Source: Candidatus Electrothrix scaldis
GTDB taxonomy: Bacteria > Desulfobacterota > Desulfobulbia > Desulfobulbales > Desulfobulbaceae
Length of the DNA: 64,000 nucleotides
Assembly: GCA_033584155.1 (NCBI GenBank)
Contig: CP138355.1
Span: 372,001 to 436,000, forward strand
Reading direction: 5' to 3'
The notes under the pieces are model-generated. The model had not been told where the DNA came from. It ran no database searches and saw nothing but the letters and a program-made list of their open reading frames with translations. The translations under genes and the position numbers were made by a program. Shown here piece by piece: positions 28,020-35,374 of the stretch; position 1 is the stretch's first letter, and each line of letters starts with the position of its first letter.

Positions 28020-28253
28020 TCAACGGCTGTTTACTGAAGAAGAGACCTTAGGCATACTTTGAATGAGGGCACGCAGAACAGTATTCACATCTTCGGAGGA
28101 AGAAAACACCTCAGCCACATCCGGGTCAAGGACAACCATCACATTTTCCCCGCTTACTCGCTCGGCAAACCGATTAGGACGTGCTTTCTTATAGTCGAAT
28201 CTATATTCCGTTCGCAGGTCATCATAGACTGAATGATCAGCTGTTTTCTTCAT
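28020..28253 (-). CDS. Small antitoxin-like protein, orphan
   Basis: About 77 residues (MKKTADHSVYDDLRTEYRFD...). The C-terminal half, RFAERVSGENVMVVLDPDVAEVFSSSEDVNTVLRALI, matches a common small-protein type found beside toxins, where VAEVF..SE.VN.ALR is conserved. Start at Met 28253 is preferred; a Met five codons earlier (28268) is possible. No toxin gene is seen on either side. It is the last of three TA-type cassettes downstream of the CRISPR array on the same strand. Confidence 0.6.
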   Translation of the reverse strand: MKKTADHSVYDDLRTEYRFDYKKARPNRFAERVSGENVMVVLDPDVAEVFSSSEDVNTVLRALIQSMPKVSSSVNSR

Positions 28254-28376
28254 AATCCCTCTGCTCATGATTCCTGTTCGTATGAACCTGGCGTAAAGCT
28301 AACATCTTCGGGTCTCCTTGGGAAATACTCTTCAGGGCTGTGCTCGGGCTGAATGCAGGGCGAGTGGTCGCCTCCT

Positions 28377-28490
28377 GCTTTCTTTTTATGCTACCTGATG
28401 CATTGGGACAGGGCAAGAGGTTTCAAATAAAAAGGGCGACCGGCTGGTCGCCCTTGTGGGGTGTAATACCCTCCTCTTCATAGGGTAGGA
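28377..28490 (-). repeat. CRISPR terminal segment, relict copy 1 with hairpin
   Basis: This 114-bp stretch is nearly identical to 29092-29205. It holds TTTTTATGCTACCTGATGC, then a hairpin GGGCGACC-GGCT-GGTCGCCC at 28434-28453 and a damaged CRISPR repeat with an extra CTC (ATACCCTCCTCTTCATAGGG). Read on the minus strand the hairpin is followed by TTTTTATTT, so it can act as a terminator for the CRISPR or TA transcript. Confidence 0.8.
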
Positions 28491-28538
28491 ACGACCACAG
28501 AAACTAACGCAGAAGGCGACAATGGAAGATTGAAAATG

Positions 28539-28793
28539 TTATCTATATACTTCCCGGCGATGAGCTATGGTGACCACCAGAACAATGAGTTCATTGTCCT
28601 GAATTTCATAGATGACGCGGTACGTTCCGATTCGGATGCGCCATGCCGGACGTCCTGTCAGCTTCTTACAGCCGGACGGTCTGGGATTGTCGGCCAAGGC
28701 ATATATTGCCGAAGCAATGCGGTTGCGCGTTTGGCTATCCAGCCTGGCAAGCTGCTTCTGCGCTGAACGAAGGATAGTGACCGAGTAGGTCAC
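28539..28793 (-). CDS. RelE/ParE-family toxin
   Basis: 84-residue type II toxin, probably an mRNA interferase. Typical RelE features are YSVTILRSAQKQLARLD, the helix IASAIYALADNPRPSGCKKLTG, the strand WRIRIGTYRVIYEI, and the C-terminal basic HRREVYR. It overlaps the upstream antitoxin by four bases, as usual for such pairs. The pair sits between two copies of the CRISPR terminal segment. Confidence 0.88.
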   Translation of the reverse strand: MTYSVTILRSAQKQLARLDSQTRNRIASAIYALADNPRPSGCKKLTGRPAWRIRIGTYRVIYEIQDNELIVLVVTIAHRREVYR

Positions 28794-28996
28794 GCCCGGT
28801 TCTCCGGCTCAATTTCGCGCATTGCCTGGGCAAACGGAACAGCTTCCTGCGGACCTGCTTTGGCAGCATCGTATTGTCGGATGTCGTCCAGTTCCTCCAG
28901 TGCTTCAAGAACCTTTTCCCATTCGGCTGCGGAAATCAGTACAGCCGTTCGCTTTCGGTCGGCATTAACAACATATTGCGGATGAATCGACAGCAT
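28790..28996 (-). CDS. Phd/YefM-type antitoxin
   Basis: 68-residue antitoxin. MLSIHPQYVVNADRKRTAVLISAAEWEKVLEALEELDD has the Phd-like beta-alpha start; the acidic, probably unstructured tail would bind the toxin. The start at 28996 is chosen because AAGAGG lies eight bases upstream, while the longer frame from 29131 runs into the duplicated CRISPR segment. It is co-transcribed with the RelE-like toxin. Confidence 0.8.
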   Translation of the reverse strand: MLSIHPQYVVNADRKRTAVLISAAEWEKVLEALEELDDIRQYDAAKAGPQEAVPFAQAMREIEPENRA

Positions 28997-29091
28997 TGCG
29001 GCACCTCTTTTTGTTATCGTATCCAGAAATAAAGAGAGCCATGCAGGATGCATTCCATGCACCATTTCGGTGCGGAGGCCGCACCCTACCG

Positions 29092-29205
29092 GCTTTCTTT
29101 TTATGCTACCTGATGCGTTGGGACCGGGCAAGAGGTTTCAAATAAAAAGGGCGACCGACCGGTCGCCCTTGTGGGGTGTAATACCCTCTTCATAGGGTAG
29201 GTACT
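29092..29205 (-). repeat. CRISPR terminal segment, copy 2 with terminator hairpin
   Basis: Nearly identical to 28377-28490. The hairpin GGGCGACC-GACC-GGTCGCCC at 29149-29168 reads into TTTTTATTTG on the minus strand, a good Rho-independent terminator. It directly adjoins the two-repeat mini-array at 29175. Confidence 0.82.
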
Positions 29206-29278
29206 CCAACGAAAATCCAATGGATCGAGGCGTTGGGTCTGGTCTTAATACCCTCTTCATAGGGTAGATGCCCGTTAC
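29175..29278 (-). CRISPR. Two-repeat mini CRISPR array
   Basis: A first repeat (29175-29210, with GGTGTAATACC replacing the normal GTCTTAATACC) and a second repeat (29242-29278) flank a 31-base spacer. The second repeat keeps GTCTTAATACCCTC and CATAGGGTAG but its end reads ATGCCCGTTAC, unlike either type in the main array, and overlaps the end of the vapC pseudogene. Confidence 0.85.
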
Positions 29279-29635
29279 AGAGGGTTAATCACCTTCAGTC
29301 CTTCCACCCACTCAAAATCTTTAACGTTTCGTGTTAAAAGAGTCTGGTGATGCTCAAGGGCTGTGGCCGCGACCAAGGCATCTCCCAGCGACATTTTTCT
29401 TTGCTGGCGCAATGCAATGGCTGTATCAATAATGGGCTGTATTATCGGGTATACTGCAATCGTTTCAAAAAGCAATTGCAGATTAATGTTGTTCATCTTC
29501 TGACAGCCTGTGATAGCCCAGAGTTTCCACGCAGCTGATGACGGAACAGCAGATTTCGTTGTTCCTCAGATATTCCTGCAGGATCTCAAATTCAGGAAGA
29601 AACGAGTAGATAATGATATTGCTGTCAAGAAGCAT
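29275..29635 (-). pseudogene. vapC: VapC-like PIN toxin, frameshifted
   Basis: The gene starts at ATG 29635, overlapping the stop of the upstream antitoxin. The first frame encodes MLLDSNIIIYSF and CSVISCVETLGY and stops at TAA 29483-29485. The second half resumes one frame over: LQLLFETIAVYPII, DTAIALRQQRKMSLGDALVAATAL and LLTRNVKDFEWVEGLKVI. The PIN acidic residues (Asp in LLDSN, Glu in CVETLG, Asp in LGDAL) are split between frames, so no active toxin is expected unless the frameshift is suppressed. Confidence 0.82.
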
Positions 29636-29901
29636 CAGGCATCTCTTCCGGGCAGAGAGCGGTCATGGCGGAGGTCCCGCTGCCAGGCAACCGGATCCTG
29701 AATATGGGAAAACAACTTTTTTCCCGAAGCTTCGCGGAGCAATCGAATCAGTTTCTCGCCATCGGCCCGCTGTTCTTTTACCTGTAGCCGCTTGGAGGGT
29801 AATCTGCTTTTCAGGAAGCGGACAAAGTTCAGGGCCTCCTTTTGCATTTCCTTGGGAAGGTCCCCTGCATCCTGAAGGAGTTGTTCAAGTACTGCATCCA
29901 T
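29635..29901 (-). CDS. vapB: VapB-like antitoxin (DUF2281 type)
   Basis: 88 residues. LLQDAGDLPKEMQKEALNFVRFLKSRLP is the characteristic N-terminus of the small antitoxins paired with PIN toxins, followed by a basic, toxin-binding tail. TGATG couples its stop to the start of the frameshifted vapC. It is the TA gene nearest the main CRISPR array, about 150 bases from its last repeat. Confidence 0.75.
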   Translation of the reverse strand: MDAVLEQLLQDAGDLPKEMQKEALNFVRFLKSRLPSKRLQVKEQRADGEKLIRLLREASGKKLFSHIQDPVAWQRDLRHDRSLPGRDA

Positions 29902-30026
29902 AGTTTAATCCTGTTTTACATTGAAGAGTATGATTCCGAAGGGTTCGGTTTCTGCGGTATTATAACCTGGATTCAATATGTTTTGCAACAGCGGGAAATG
30001 AGGAGGTGGTGCAGGGTGAACAGAAA

Positions 30027-30046
30027 GGGCGACCGGCTGGTCGCCC
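30027..30046 (-). terminator. Hairpin at the trailer end of the main CRISPR array
   Basis: GGGCGACC-GGCT-GGTCGCCC lies seven bases beyond the degenerate last repeat. On the minus strand only TTTCTG follows, so it is a weaker terminator than the copies at 28434 and 29149. Its presence supports minus-strand transcription of the array. Confidence 0.55.
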
Positions 30047-30052
30047 TTGTGG

Positions 30053-31134
30053 GGTGTAATACCCTCTTCATAGGGTAGGTACTCCAACCTACCCAAAAAA
30101 ATCCAGACGACGAAACTGTGCTGGGTCTTAATACCCTCTTCATAGGGTAGGTACTCCAACTCTGGCTTTGCCTCTATCAGCTTCCGCTGAAAGTCTTAAT
30201 ACCCTCTTCATAGGGTAGGTACTCCAACCGTTTGGGTTTAGTAATGGCAGACCGATTGATGAAGTCTTAATACCCTCTTCATAGGGTAGGTACTCCAACT
30301 ACTCTCTCTTTCGGTCTCATACACTAATCTGGTCTTAATACCCTCTTCATAGGGTAGGTACTCCAACTTCCTATCAATTGGTATAGGAGTGCTATTTCCG
30401 TCTTAATACCCTCTTCATAGGGTAGGTACTCCAACACTTGGGGAGCTGATATCACGGCAATTCAGGCTGTCTTAATACCCTCTTCATAGGGTAGGTCGTT
30501 GCAACTTGGAGAAACTCCAACACAATACCCAGAGATACTAGGTCTTAATACCCTCTTCATAGGGTAGGTACTCCAACTACTCTCTCTTTCGGTCTCATAC
30601 ACTAATCTGGTCTTAATACCCTCTTCATAGGGTAGGTCGTTGCAACAACCTAAAGAGGAGTAATGGCCACAGAAAAACAAGTCTTAATACCCTCTTCATA
30701 GGGTAGGTCGTTGCAACGACAATAATGCAAATAGGGGTGATTGGCAATACGTCTTAATACCCTCTTCATAGGGTAGGTACTCCAACTTTTTTGGTTTCGT
30801 AAATACTTCTTTTGCGGTGGTCTTAATACCCTCTTCATAGGGTAGGTACTCCAACGGTCAACAAAATCTTATAAATTTTTTGCGGGGGGTCTTAATACCC
30901 TCTTCATAGGGTAGGTACTCCAACCTTCGCTTTAGTTGCGATGCTTACGCGCAACAAAGTCTTAATACCCTCTTCATAGGGTAGGTCGTTGCAACATGGT
31001 CTTCCGATTAGAAGAGAAAACAAGGTGTCAAGTCTTAATACCCTCTTCATAGGGTAGGTCGTTGCAACCACATCACATCACATCATATCACATCCACGTC
31101 TTAATACCCTCTTCATAGGGTAGCTCCCAACAAC
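30053..31134 (-). CRISPR. CRISPR array, 16 repeats and 15 spacers, two repeat types
   Basis: Repeats start at 30053, 30125, 30193, 30264, 30332, 30400, 30469, 30542, 30610, 30681, 30751, 30820, 30889, 30959, 31032 and 31098. All but the first share GTCTTAATACCC and TCTTCATAGGGTAG (plus strand). They end in one of two ways: type A, GTACTCCAAC (36 nt), or type B, GTCGTTGCAAC (37 nt). In order from low coordinate the array is A,A,A,A,A,A,B,A,B,B,A,A,A,B,B, then a variant ending CTCCCAACAAC. Spacers are 29-36 nt; spacers 4 (30300-30331) and 8 (30578-30609) are identical. The left repeat is degenerate and followed by a hairpin, and the minus-strand repeat ends ATTAAGAC, a plausible crRNA handle. 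Transcription from right to left is therefore likely. No cas genes lie in the window. Confidence 0.97.
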
Positions 31135-31223
31135 CTTGTATTAAGTAATAATAGCCTCACCGGATTATGCAAGAAAAAAACGACAGCAAACACATTTTGA
31201 ACATTGCGCCCTTTACAAAGAGG

Positions 31224-31447
31224 AAGCCTGCATACTCCCCAAGAGCATACCTGCATACTCCTCAAGAGCATGCCTGCATTCTCCTCAAGAGCATGCCTGC
31301 ATCCTCCCCAAGAGCATACCTGCATTCTCCCCAAGAGCATGCCTGCATACTCCCCAAGAGCATGCCTGCATACTCCCCAAGAGCATGCCTGCATACTCCC
31401 CAAGAGCATAGTAGTATCCTCCGCAAGAGCATGCCTGCATCCTCCTG
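31224..31447. repeat. 23-bp minisatellite at the leader side of the CRISPR array
   Basis: About nine and a half tandem units of AAGAGCATGCCTGCATACTC plus CCC, with small variations (ATACC/ATGCC, CATTC/CATCC/CATAC). One unit is strongly divergent (GAGCATAGTAGTATCC). Because 23 is not a multiple of three, every frame across it stays open and produces artefactual repetitive frames on both strands. It separates the presumed leader (31135-31200, AT-rich) from the gene at 31596. Confidence 0.92.
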
Positions 31448-31595
31448 CCGGGAATCACTGCGTCCCCCTCCTTTTTCACCCTATTTCCAGAGGATGAACA
31501 ATAATTCCATTGACAAAGCCGGAAGAGCGCCGTAATTTGGCACAAGCAGTTCTGCTCCATCCCATTTTATCCCATCATTTCAAAGGAGAATCCTC

Positions 31596-32660
31596 ATGTC
31601 AAACGTTCAATGGAAACCAGTTGAAAATGCCCTGACCACCCCCCGATCCTACCGCGTTCAGGTTGTGCCGTATAATACGCCCGGCTACGATGAAATGGCT
31701 GCCGACATCTCGGCCCTGAATCCCAACTACAACGCCGACCTGATCCGTTCCCTTGCTCCCCTGATGATGGAGTGGATTCAGACACGGCTGATTAACGGCG
31801 ACCGGGTAACCCTGGAGGATGCCCTGAGCTTTCATCTCACCATCAGTGGCAGGCTGGACGGGCCGGATTCTCCCCTGCCTGATGATGAAGATCTGATCAA
31901 TGTCAATATATATGCCACCCGGCCCTTTGTGGAGAAGATCCGCAAAGAGGTCCAGTTAGAACGGCTGCCCATGAGCAAAAAACAGCCGCTGATCACCTCG
32001 GCAGAAGACACCAAACTCAAGCTGACCGATGTACTCAACCCGGACGGCGTACTGCACCTGACCGGCAGTAATCTCTTTTTCCAGGAGGATAACCCGGACT
32101 GTTCCTGCGTCCTCCAGGGCACCCGGAGTGGTCAGACCAAGCAGACCACCTTTGCCTCCATCGCCAACAGCGAAGTCCTGCTGGTGCCTGACATCCCTGC
32201 CCAGCCTGACCCGTGGAACAACGAGTACACCGTATCAATCAGCACCCAGTACACCGAGCACGGCACGGTCCGCACCGGAACCTTTGGCCGCAAACTACGC
32301 ACTCCGCTCAGTGTCACCCTGGGCAATGGCGACGGCATCCTGACTGATGATGCCAATGCGCCCTATGTCACGGTGGAGGGGGGCAATCTGACTGGGGAGG
32401 AGATGGTGCGTATTCAGGTTGTACAGGATCTGCACGAAGGCCTGCTGTTTTTCAATCTGCGGGATATGCACGAAAAAGGGGAGCAGGGCGAGCCTGTCCG
32501 GGTGAGCGGCAACGGCCCCTGCACCCTGCCCGGCTTTGCCGGTTCCGGCCTGACCAGTCTGGACCTGACCGTGCAGAAGTACAGTAAGCTGATGGATATG
32601 ATCCGTAATAAGTACGGCGGAAGACTGGTGGATGTGCTCAAGGTGGAGAGCGGGGCCTGA
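31596..32660 (+). CDS. DUF4469-like protein with HU-like N-terminal domain
   Basis: 354 residues. The N-terminus (YNTPGYDEMAADISALNPNYNADLIRSLAPLMMEWIQTRLINGDRVTLEDALSFHLTISGRLD) has the pattern of HU/IHF-like DNA-binding domains in bacterial DUF4469 proteins. The middle (VLNPDGVLHLTGSNLFFQ) and C-terminal parts are beta-rich repeats of unknown role. AAAGGAG lies ten bases before ATG 31596. No signal peptide is seen. An exact function is not known; related proteins are often adjacent to similar short proteins, and the partial gene at 63483 may be of a comparable type. Confidence 0.65.
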   Translation: MSNVQWKPVENALTTPRSYRVQVVPYNTPGYDEMAADISALNPNYNADLIRSLAPLMMEWIQTRLINGDRVTLEDALSFHLTISGRLDGPDSPLPDDEDLINVNIYATRPFVEKIRKEVQLERLPMSKKQPLITSAEDTKLKLTDVLNPDGVLHLTGSNLFFQEDNPDCSCVLQGTRSGQTKQTTFASIANSEVLLVPDIPAQPDPWNNEYTVSISTQYTEHGTVRTGTFGRKLRTPLSVTLGNGDGILTDDANAPYVTVEGGNLTGEEMVRIQVVQDLHEGLLFFNLRDMHEKGEQGEPVRVSGNGPCTLPGFAGSGLTSLDLTVQKYSKLMDMIRNKYGGRLVDVLKVESGA

Positions 32661-32714
32661 TCCGGTTATCCTTACGTTATTCGCCTGATCGGGGATTATC
32701 GGCCAGCGCATTAT

Positions 32715-32784
32715 TGTAGGGGTCGCCCCCTGTGGCGACCCTGCCTGTCACAAAGCGGGCAAGCACAGGGGCTTGCCCCTACCC
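32715..32784. repeat. Dispersed GTAGGGG-bounded repeat, copy 2
   Basis: It opens TGTAGGGGTCGCCCCCTG, holds TGGCGACC and AAAGCGGGCAAGCACAGGGG, and closes CTTGCCCCTACCC. The outer ends pair (GTAGGGG with CCCCTAC) and two internal hairpins can form. It lies between the DUF4469-like gene and the nitroreductase gene, which converge here. Confidence 0.8.
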
Positions 32785-32945
32785 TTCCGGTCTTTTACTC
32801 AGCAGCCAGCCGGGCCTTGTTCTCCTGATGCTTCCTGTGAAGGAGACATCATCAAGGGCCTTGGTATCCGGGTATTCATAGGTCAGGTGCTGAACGCTGA
32901 TCATTGCTCTGTTCCCTCCGAGTTATATTGATATCCCTGTGGAAC

Positions 32946-33608
32946 TTACTCCACAAAGGTGGCAATCTCTTCCACCGGGCTGCGCTCAGTGCGGTAGCTG
33001 TTCACCGGGGCTGCCAGATCAGGGTAGCCAATAGACATCCCCAGGACCAAGCGGTTATTCTCCGGGATACCAAGATACTCTTTAATCGCCTCTGCATAGT
33101 CGGTCAAAAAGGCCTGGGGAACCGTACCCAGTCCTTTAGCTTGGGCTGCCAGCATCAGGTTTTGGGCAAAGAGCCCTAAATCAAAAAGAGACCAGGAGGA
33201 CAGGGAGTTGTCCTGATACAAATAGATGGCATGGGGGGCTCCGTAGAAAGAGAAGTTGGCCCTCTTGGCCCTGGTAACCACAGCAGGATCACGCAGATCC
33301 ATGCCTGTCAGTTCCTGGCGCTTATTCATCAGGTAGGTAATGCGGGCCTGCTCTTCTTCAGGCCAGGATGCAGGGGTAGGAAGATCCGGGTTAGGCGGGG
33401 TGTTGTTATCCAACATATCAATCATCAGCTGAGAGAGACCTTCCTTTTTCTCCCCGGAGATCACCATAACCTTCCACGGCTGGGTGTTCTTATAGGAGGG
33501 GCTCCAGCAGGCCATTGAAATGATCTCTCTGAGCAGATCCTGGGAAACCGGCTTTTCCTGGAAAGCGCGGATACTGCGCCGGTTGGTGATGCATGCGATG
33601 GCGTCCAT
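32946..33608 (-). CDS. Nitroreductase family protein
   Basis: 220-residue FMN-dependent oxidoreductase. The N-terminal RRSIRAFQEKPVSQDLLREII carries the phosphate-binding arginines, WSPSYKNTQPWKVMVISG is the FMN-binding stretch, and the C-terminal half has the dimer helix LGLFAQNLMLAAQAKGLGTVPQ followed by RLVLGMSIGYPD. GGAGAAAGAG precedes ATG 33608. The substrate is unknown; such enzymes reduce nitro-aromatics, quinones or flavins. Confidence 0.9.
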   Translation of the reverse strand: MDAIACITNRRSIRAFQEKPVSQDLLREIISMACWSPSYKNTQPWKVMVISGEKKEGLSQLMIDMLDNNTPPNPDLPTPASWPEEEQARITYLMNKRQELTGMDLRDPAVVTRAKRANFSFYGAPHAIYLYQDNSLSSWSLFDLGLFAQNLMLAAQAKGLGTVPQAFLTDYAEAIKEYLGIPENNRLVLGMSIGYPDLAAPVNSYRTERSPVEEIATFVE

Positions 33609-33630
33609 ATCTCTTTCTCCTTTATGTCAC

Positions 33631-33694
33631 GGTAGGGGCGAACCTATGTGTTCGCCCTTGATATAGCGGGCAGACACATGGGTCTGCCCCTACA
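33631..33694. repeat. Dispersed GTAGGGG-bounded repeat, copy 3
   Basis: The clearest copy: GGTAGGGGCGAACC and GTGTTCGCCC form one hairpin, GCGGGCAGACACATGGG and TCTGCCC a second, and the outer GTAGGGGC pairs with the closing GCCCCTAC. It sits between the nitroreductase gene and purH. Confidence 0.88.
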
Positions 33695-33705
33695 GATCGT
33701 TCTGA

Positions 33706-34995
33706 TTAATGCTTAAATGAGCGCTGACCAGTGAACATCATAGCCACCTGGGGGTTGGCCTCGTTACAGGCCTCAATGGTGGCATAGTCACGCATGGAGC
33801 CACCGGCCTGAAGAATAGCGGTGATACCCTCACGGATACCCACATCGGCCCCATCGCGGAAGGGGAAAAAGGCATCGGAGATCATGGTGGAGCCGGGCAG
33901 CCCGCCCCGATCTTCCTTGACCTTGGCATCAATGGCTGCTTTATCACCTGCATCCCGCTTGCCCTGCTCAATTTCTAACGCCAAGTCCGCATAAGGGATT
34001 CCATACTGATCAAAACAGATGATGTCCGCATATTTCACATAGGCCTTATGCACGGCAATCTCTGCCACGCCCACGCGATCCTGCTCACCTGTACCGATGC
34101 CGGTGGTGCAGCCGTCTTTAACATAGATGACTGAGTTGGAGGTAACCCCGTGCTCCACAGCCCAACCAAAGATCATGTCATCCAGCTCCTGCGGAGTGGG
34201 TTGGCGCTCACAGGCGTACTCCTGACCCTTCCAGGTTGCGGTGGCTGGCTTCAGGTCTGCTGCTGAACGGATAGAGTTGACCGCAGACTGCTGGATGATG
34301 ATACCGCCGTCGATCAGGGACTTGAAATCAACAAAACGATATTTCTCAAAGTCCGCCAGACGATTGATGCCGTCCATGCGGATCACCCGCAGGTTCTTGG
34401 CCTTGGCCAGGATCTCCAGCGTCCCTTCCTCGAACTCAGGGGCACAGACAACCTCTAGATAATTCTGGCTCATCAGCTCAGCGGTTGCCTTATCAATAGC
34501 CCGGCTGGTGATAACAGCACCACCGAATGCAGCAATGCGGTCAGCCCGGTTGGCCTTATTGTAGGCATCTGCCAGGTTGGCACCGATGGCAGCACCACAA
34601 GGGTTATTATGCTTAAGGATAACCGCAGCAGGTTTATCCACCAGGTACTTAATAATATTGAGACCGTTGTCCACATCGGTGAGGTTAATCTTGCCCGGAT
34701 GCTTACCCACCTGGAGCATATCCTCAACGCTGATGCCGCTGACCAGGGAGTTGCCCGGCTCAATAAACTTGCAGTCACCAAGTGCCAGATTGCCGTTCAC
34801 CAGCTCATACAGGGCTGCTTCCTGATCCGGATTCTCGCCGTAGCGAATACCGCGCTCATCCACACCTCCACCTTCCGTGGGAATGGCCCAGGTCCGCTTG
34901 CGGTAGACCAGGGTCTGGTCGCCAAAAGAGATAGTCATATCCATGGGGAAGGAATCACCGAGGATGGTTGTGTACATTTTCTTGATGTCGCTCAT
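33706..34995 (-). CDS. purH: AICAR formyltransferase (PurH-type), without IMP cyclohydrolase domain
   Basis: 429-residue enzyme that formylates AICAR in purine synthesis. RYGENPDQEAALYEL and VILKHNNPCGAAIG are signature motifs of the AICARFT domain, and GSTMISDAFFPFRDG and SMRDYATIEACNEA lie in its C-terminal half. The MGS-like IMP cyclohydrolase domain of bifunctional PurH is missing; the N-terminus begins only about 50 residues before RYGENP. IMP cyclohydrolase must be separate. Start at 34995 is supported by GGAG; the longer frame from 35058 runs through a dispersed repeat. Confidence 0.85.
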   Translation of the reverse strand: MSDIKKMYTTILGDSFPMDMTISFGDQTLVYRKRTWAIPTEGGGVDERGIRYGENPDQEAALYELVNGNLALGDCKFIEPGNSLVSGISVEDMLQVGKHPGKINLTDVDNGLNIIKYLVDKPAAVILKHNNPCGAAIGANLADAYNKANRADRIAAFGGAVITSRAIDKATAELMSQNYLEVVCAPEFEEGTLEILAKAKNLRVIRMDGINRLADFEKYRFVDFKSLIDGGIIIQQSAVNSIRSAADLKPATATWKGQEYACERQPTPQELDDMIFGWAVEHGVTSNSVIYVKDGCTTGIGTGEQDRVGVAEIAVHKAYVKYADIICFDQYGIPYADLALEIEQGKRDAGDKAAIDAKVKEDRGGLPGSTMISDAFFPFRDGADVGIREGITAILQAGGSMRDYATIEACNEANPQVAMMFTGQRSFKH

Positions 34996-35020
34996 TGTTT
35001 TAGCTCCGGGTTTTCTTGGG

Positions 35021-35118
35021 GTAGGGGCACGGCGCGCCGTGCCCCTACGGAATGACAAAACTATTCTACAAAACTATGTTACAAACTATTGGGCAGACAC
35101 ACAGGTCTGCCCCTACGG
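35021..35118. repeat. Dispersed GTAGGGG-bounded repeat pair, copy 4
   Basis: A short palindrome (35021-35049, GTAGGGGCACGGCGCGCC and its inverse) and a second part (35092-35118, GGGCAGACACACAGG then TCTGCCCCTACGG) flank 42 bases in the purH-glyQ spacer (34996-35374). The remainder of that spacer shows no gene or clear T-box. Confidence 0.75.
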
Positions 35119-35374
35119 CCTGTCCTTGCTTCACAGACACGGGTTCTCTTCAGAAAACTCAAAAAGATAACGAGTATAATAGGAACAGAATCAGTTGCCA
35201 ACAGAGAAAATGCGGAGTTACCACCTGAAGCGCAGCTCCTGTTGACCAGCGGAATGACAAAATCATTTACCCCCACTTCCTGCTGTGTTAGATTAGCAAC
35301 CATTTATACTGTTACTTCGGGTTTGTTCATGATCTCCGGGTGAGAAAAACTCAGCAAGAAAGGGATTATCCATC

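Noticed and set aside
28254-28376. Toxin partner for the orphan antitoxin-like gene
   Set aside because: No open frame of suitable size on either side; the partner seems to be lost.
30462-30838. Minus-strand frames encoding repeated DLPYEEGIKT peptides
   Set aside because: These are translations of the CRISPR repeats, not genes.
31113-31560. Repetitive frames on both strands across the 23-bp minisatellite
   Set aside because: A 23-bp period keeps all frames open; peptides such as GMLLGSMQACS are artefacts.
35119-35374. T-box or other tRNA-sensing leader upstream of glyQ
   Set aside because: No T-box sequence or terminator/antiterminator pair could be found.
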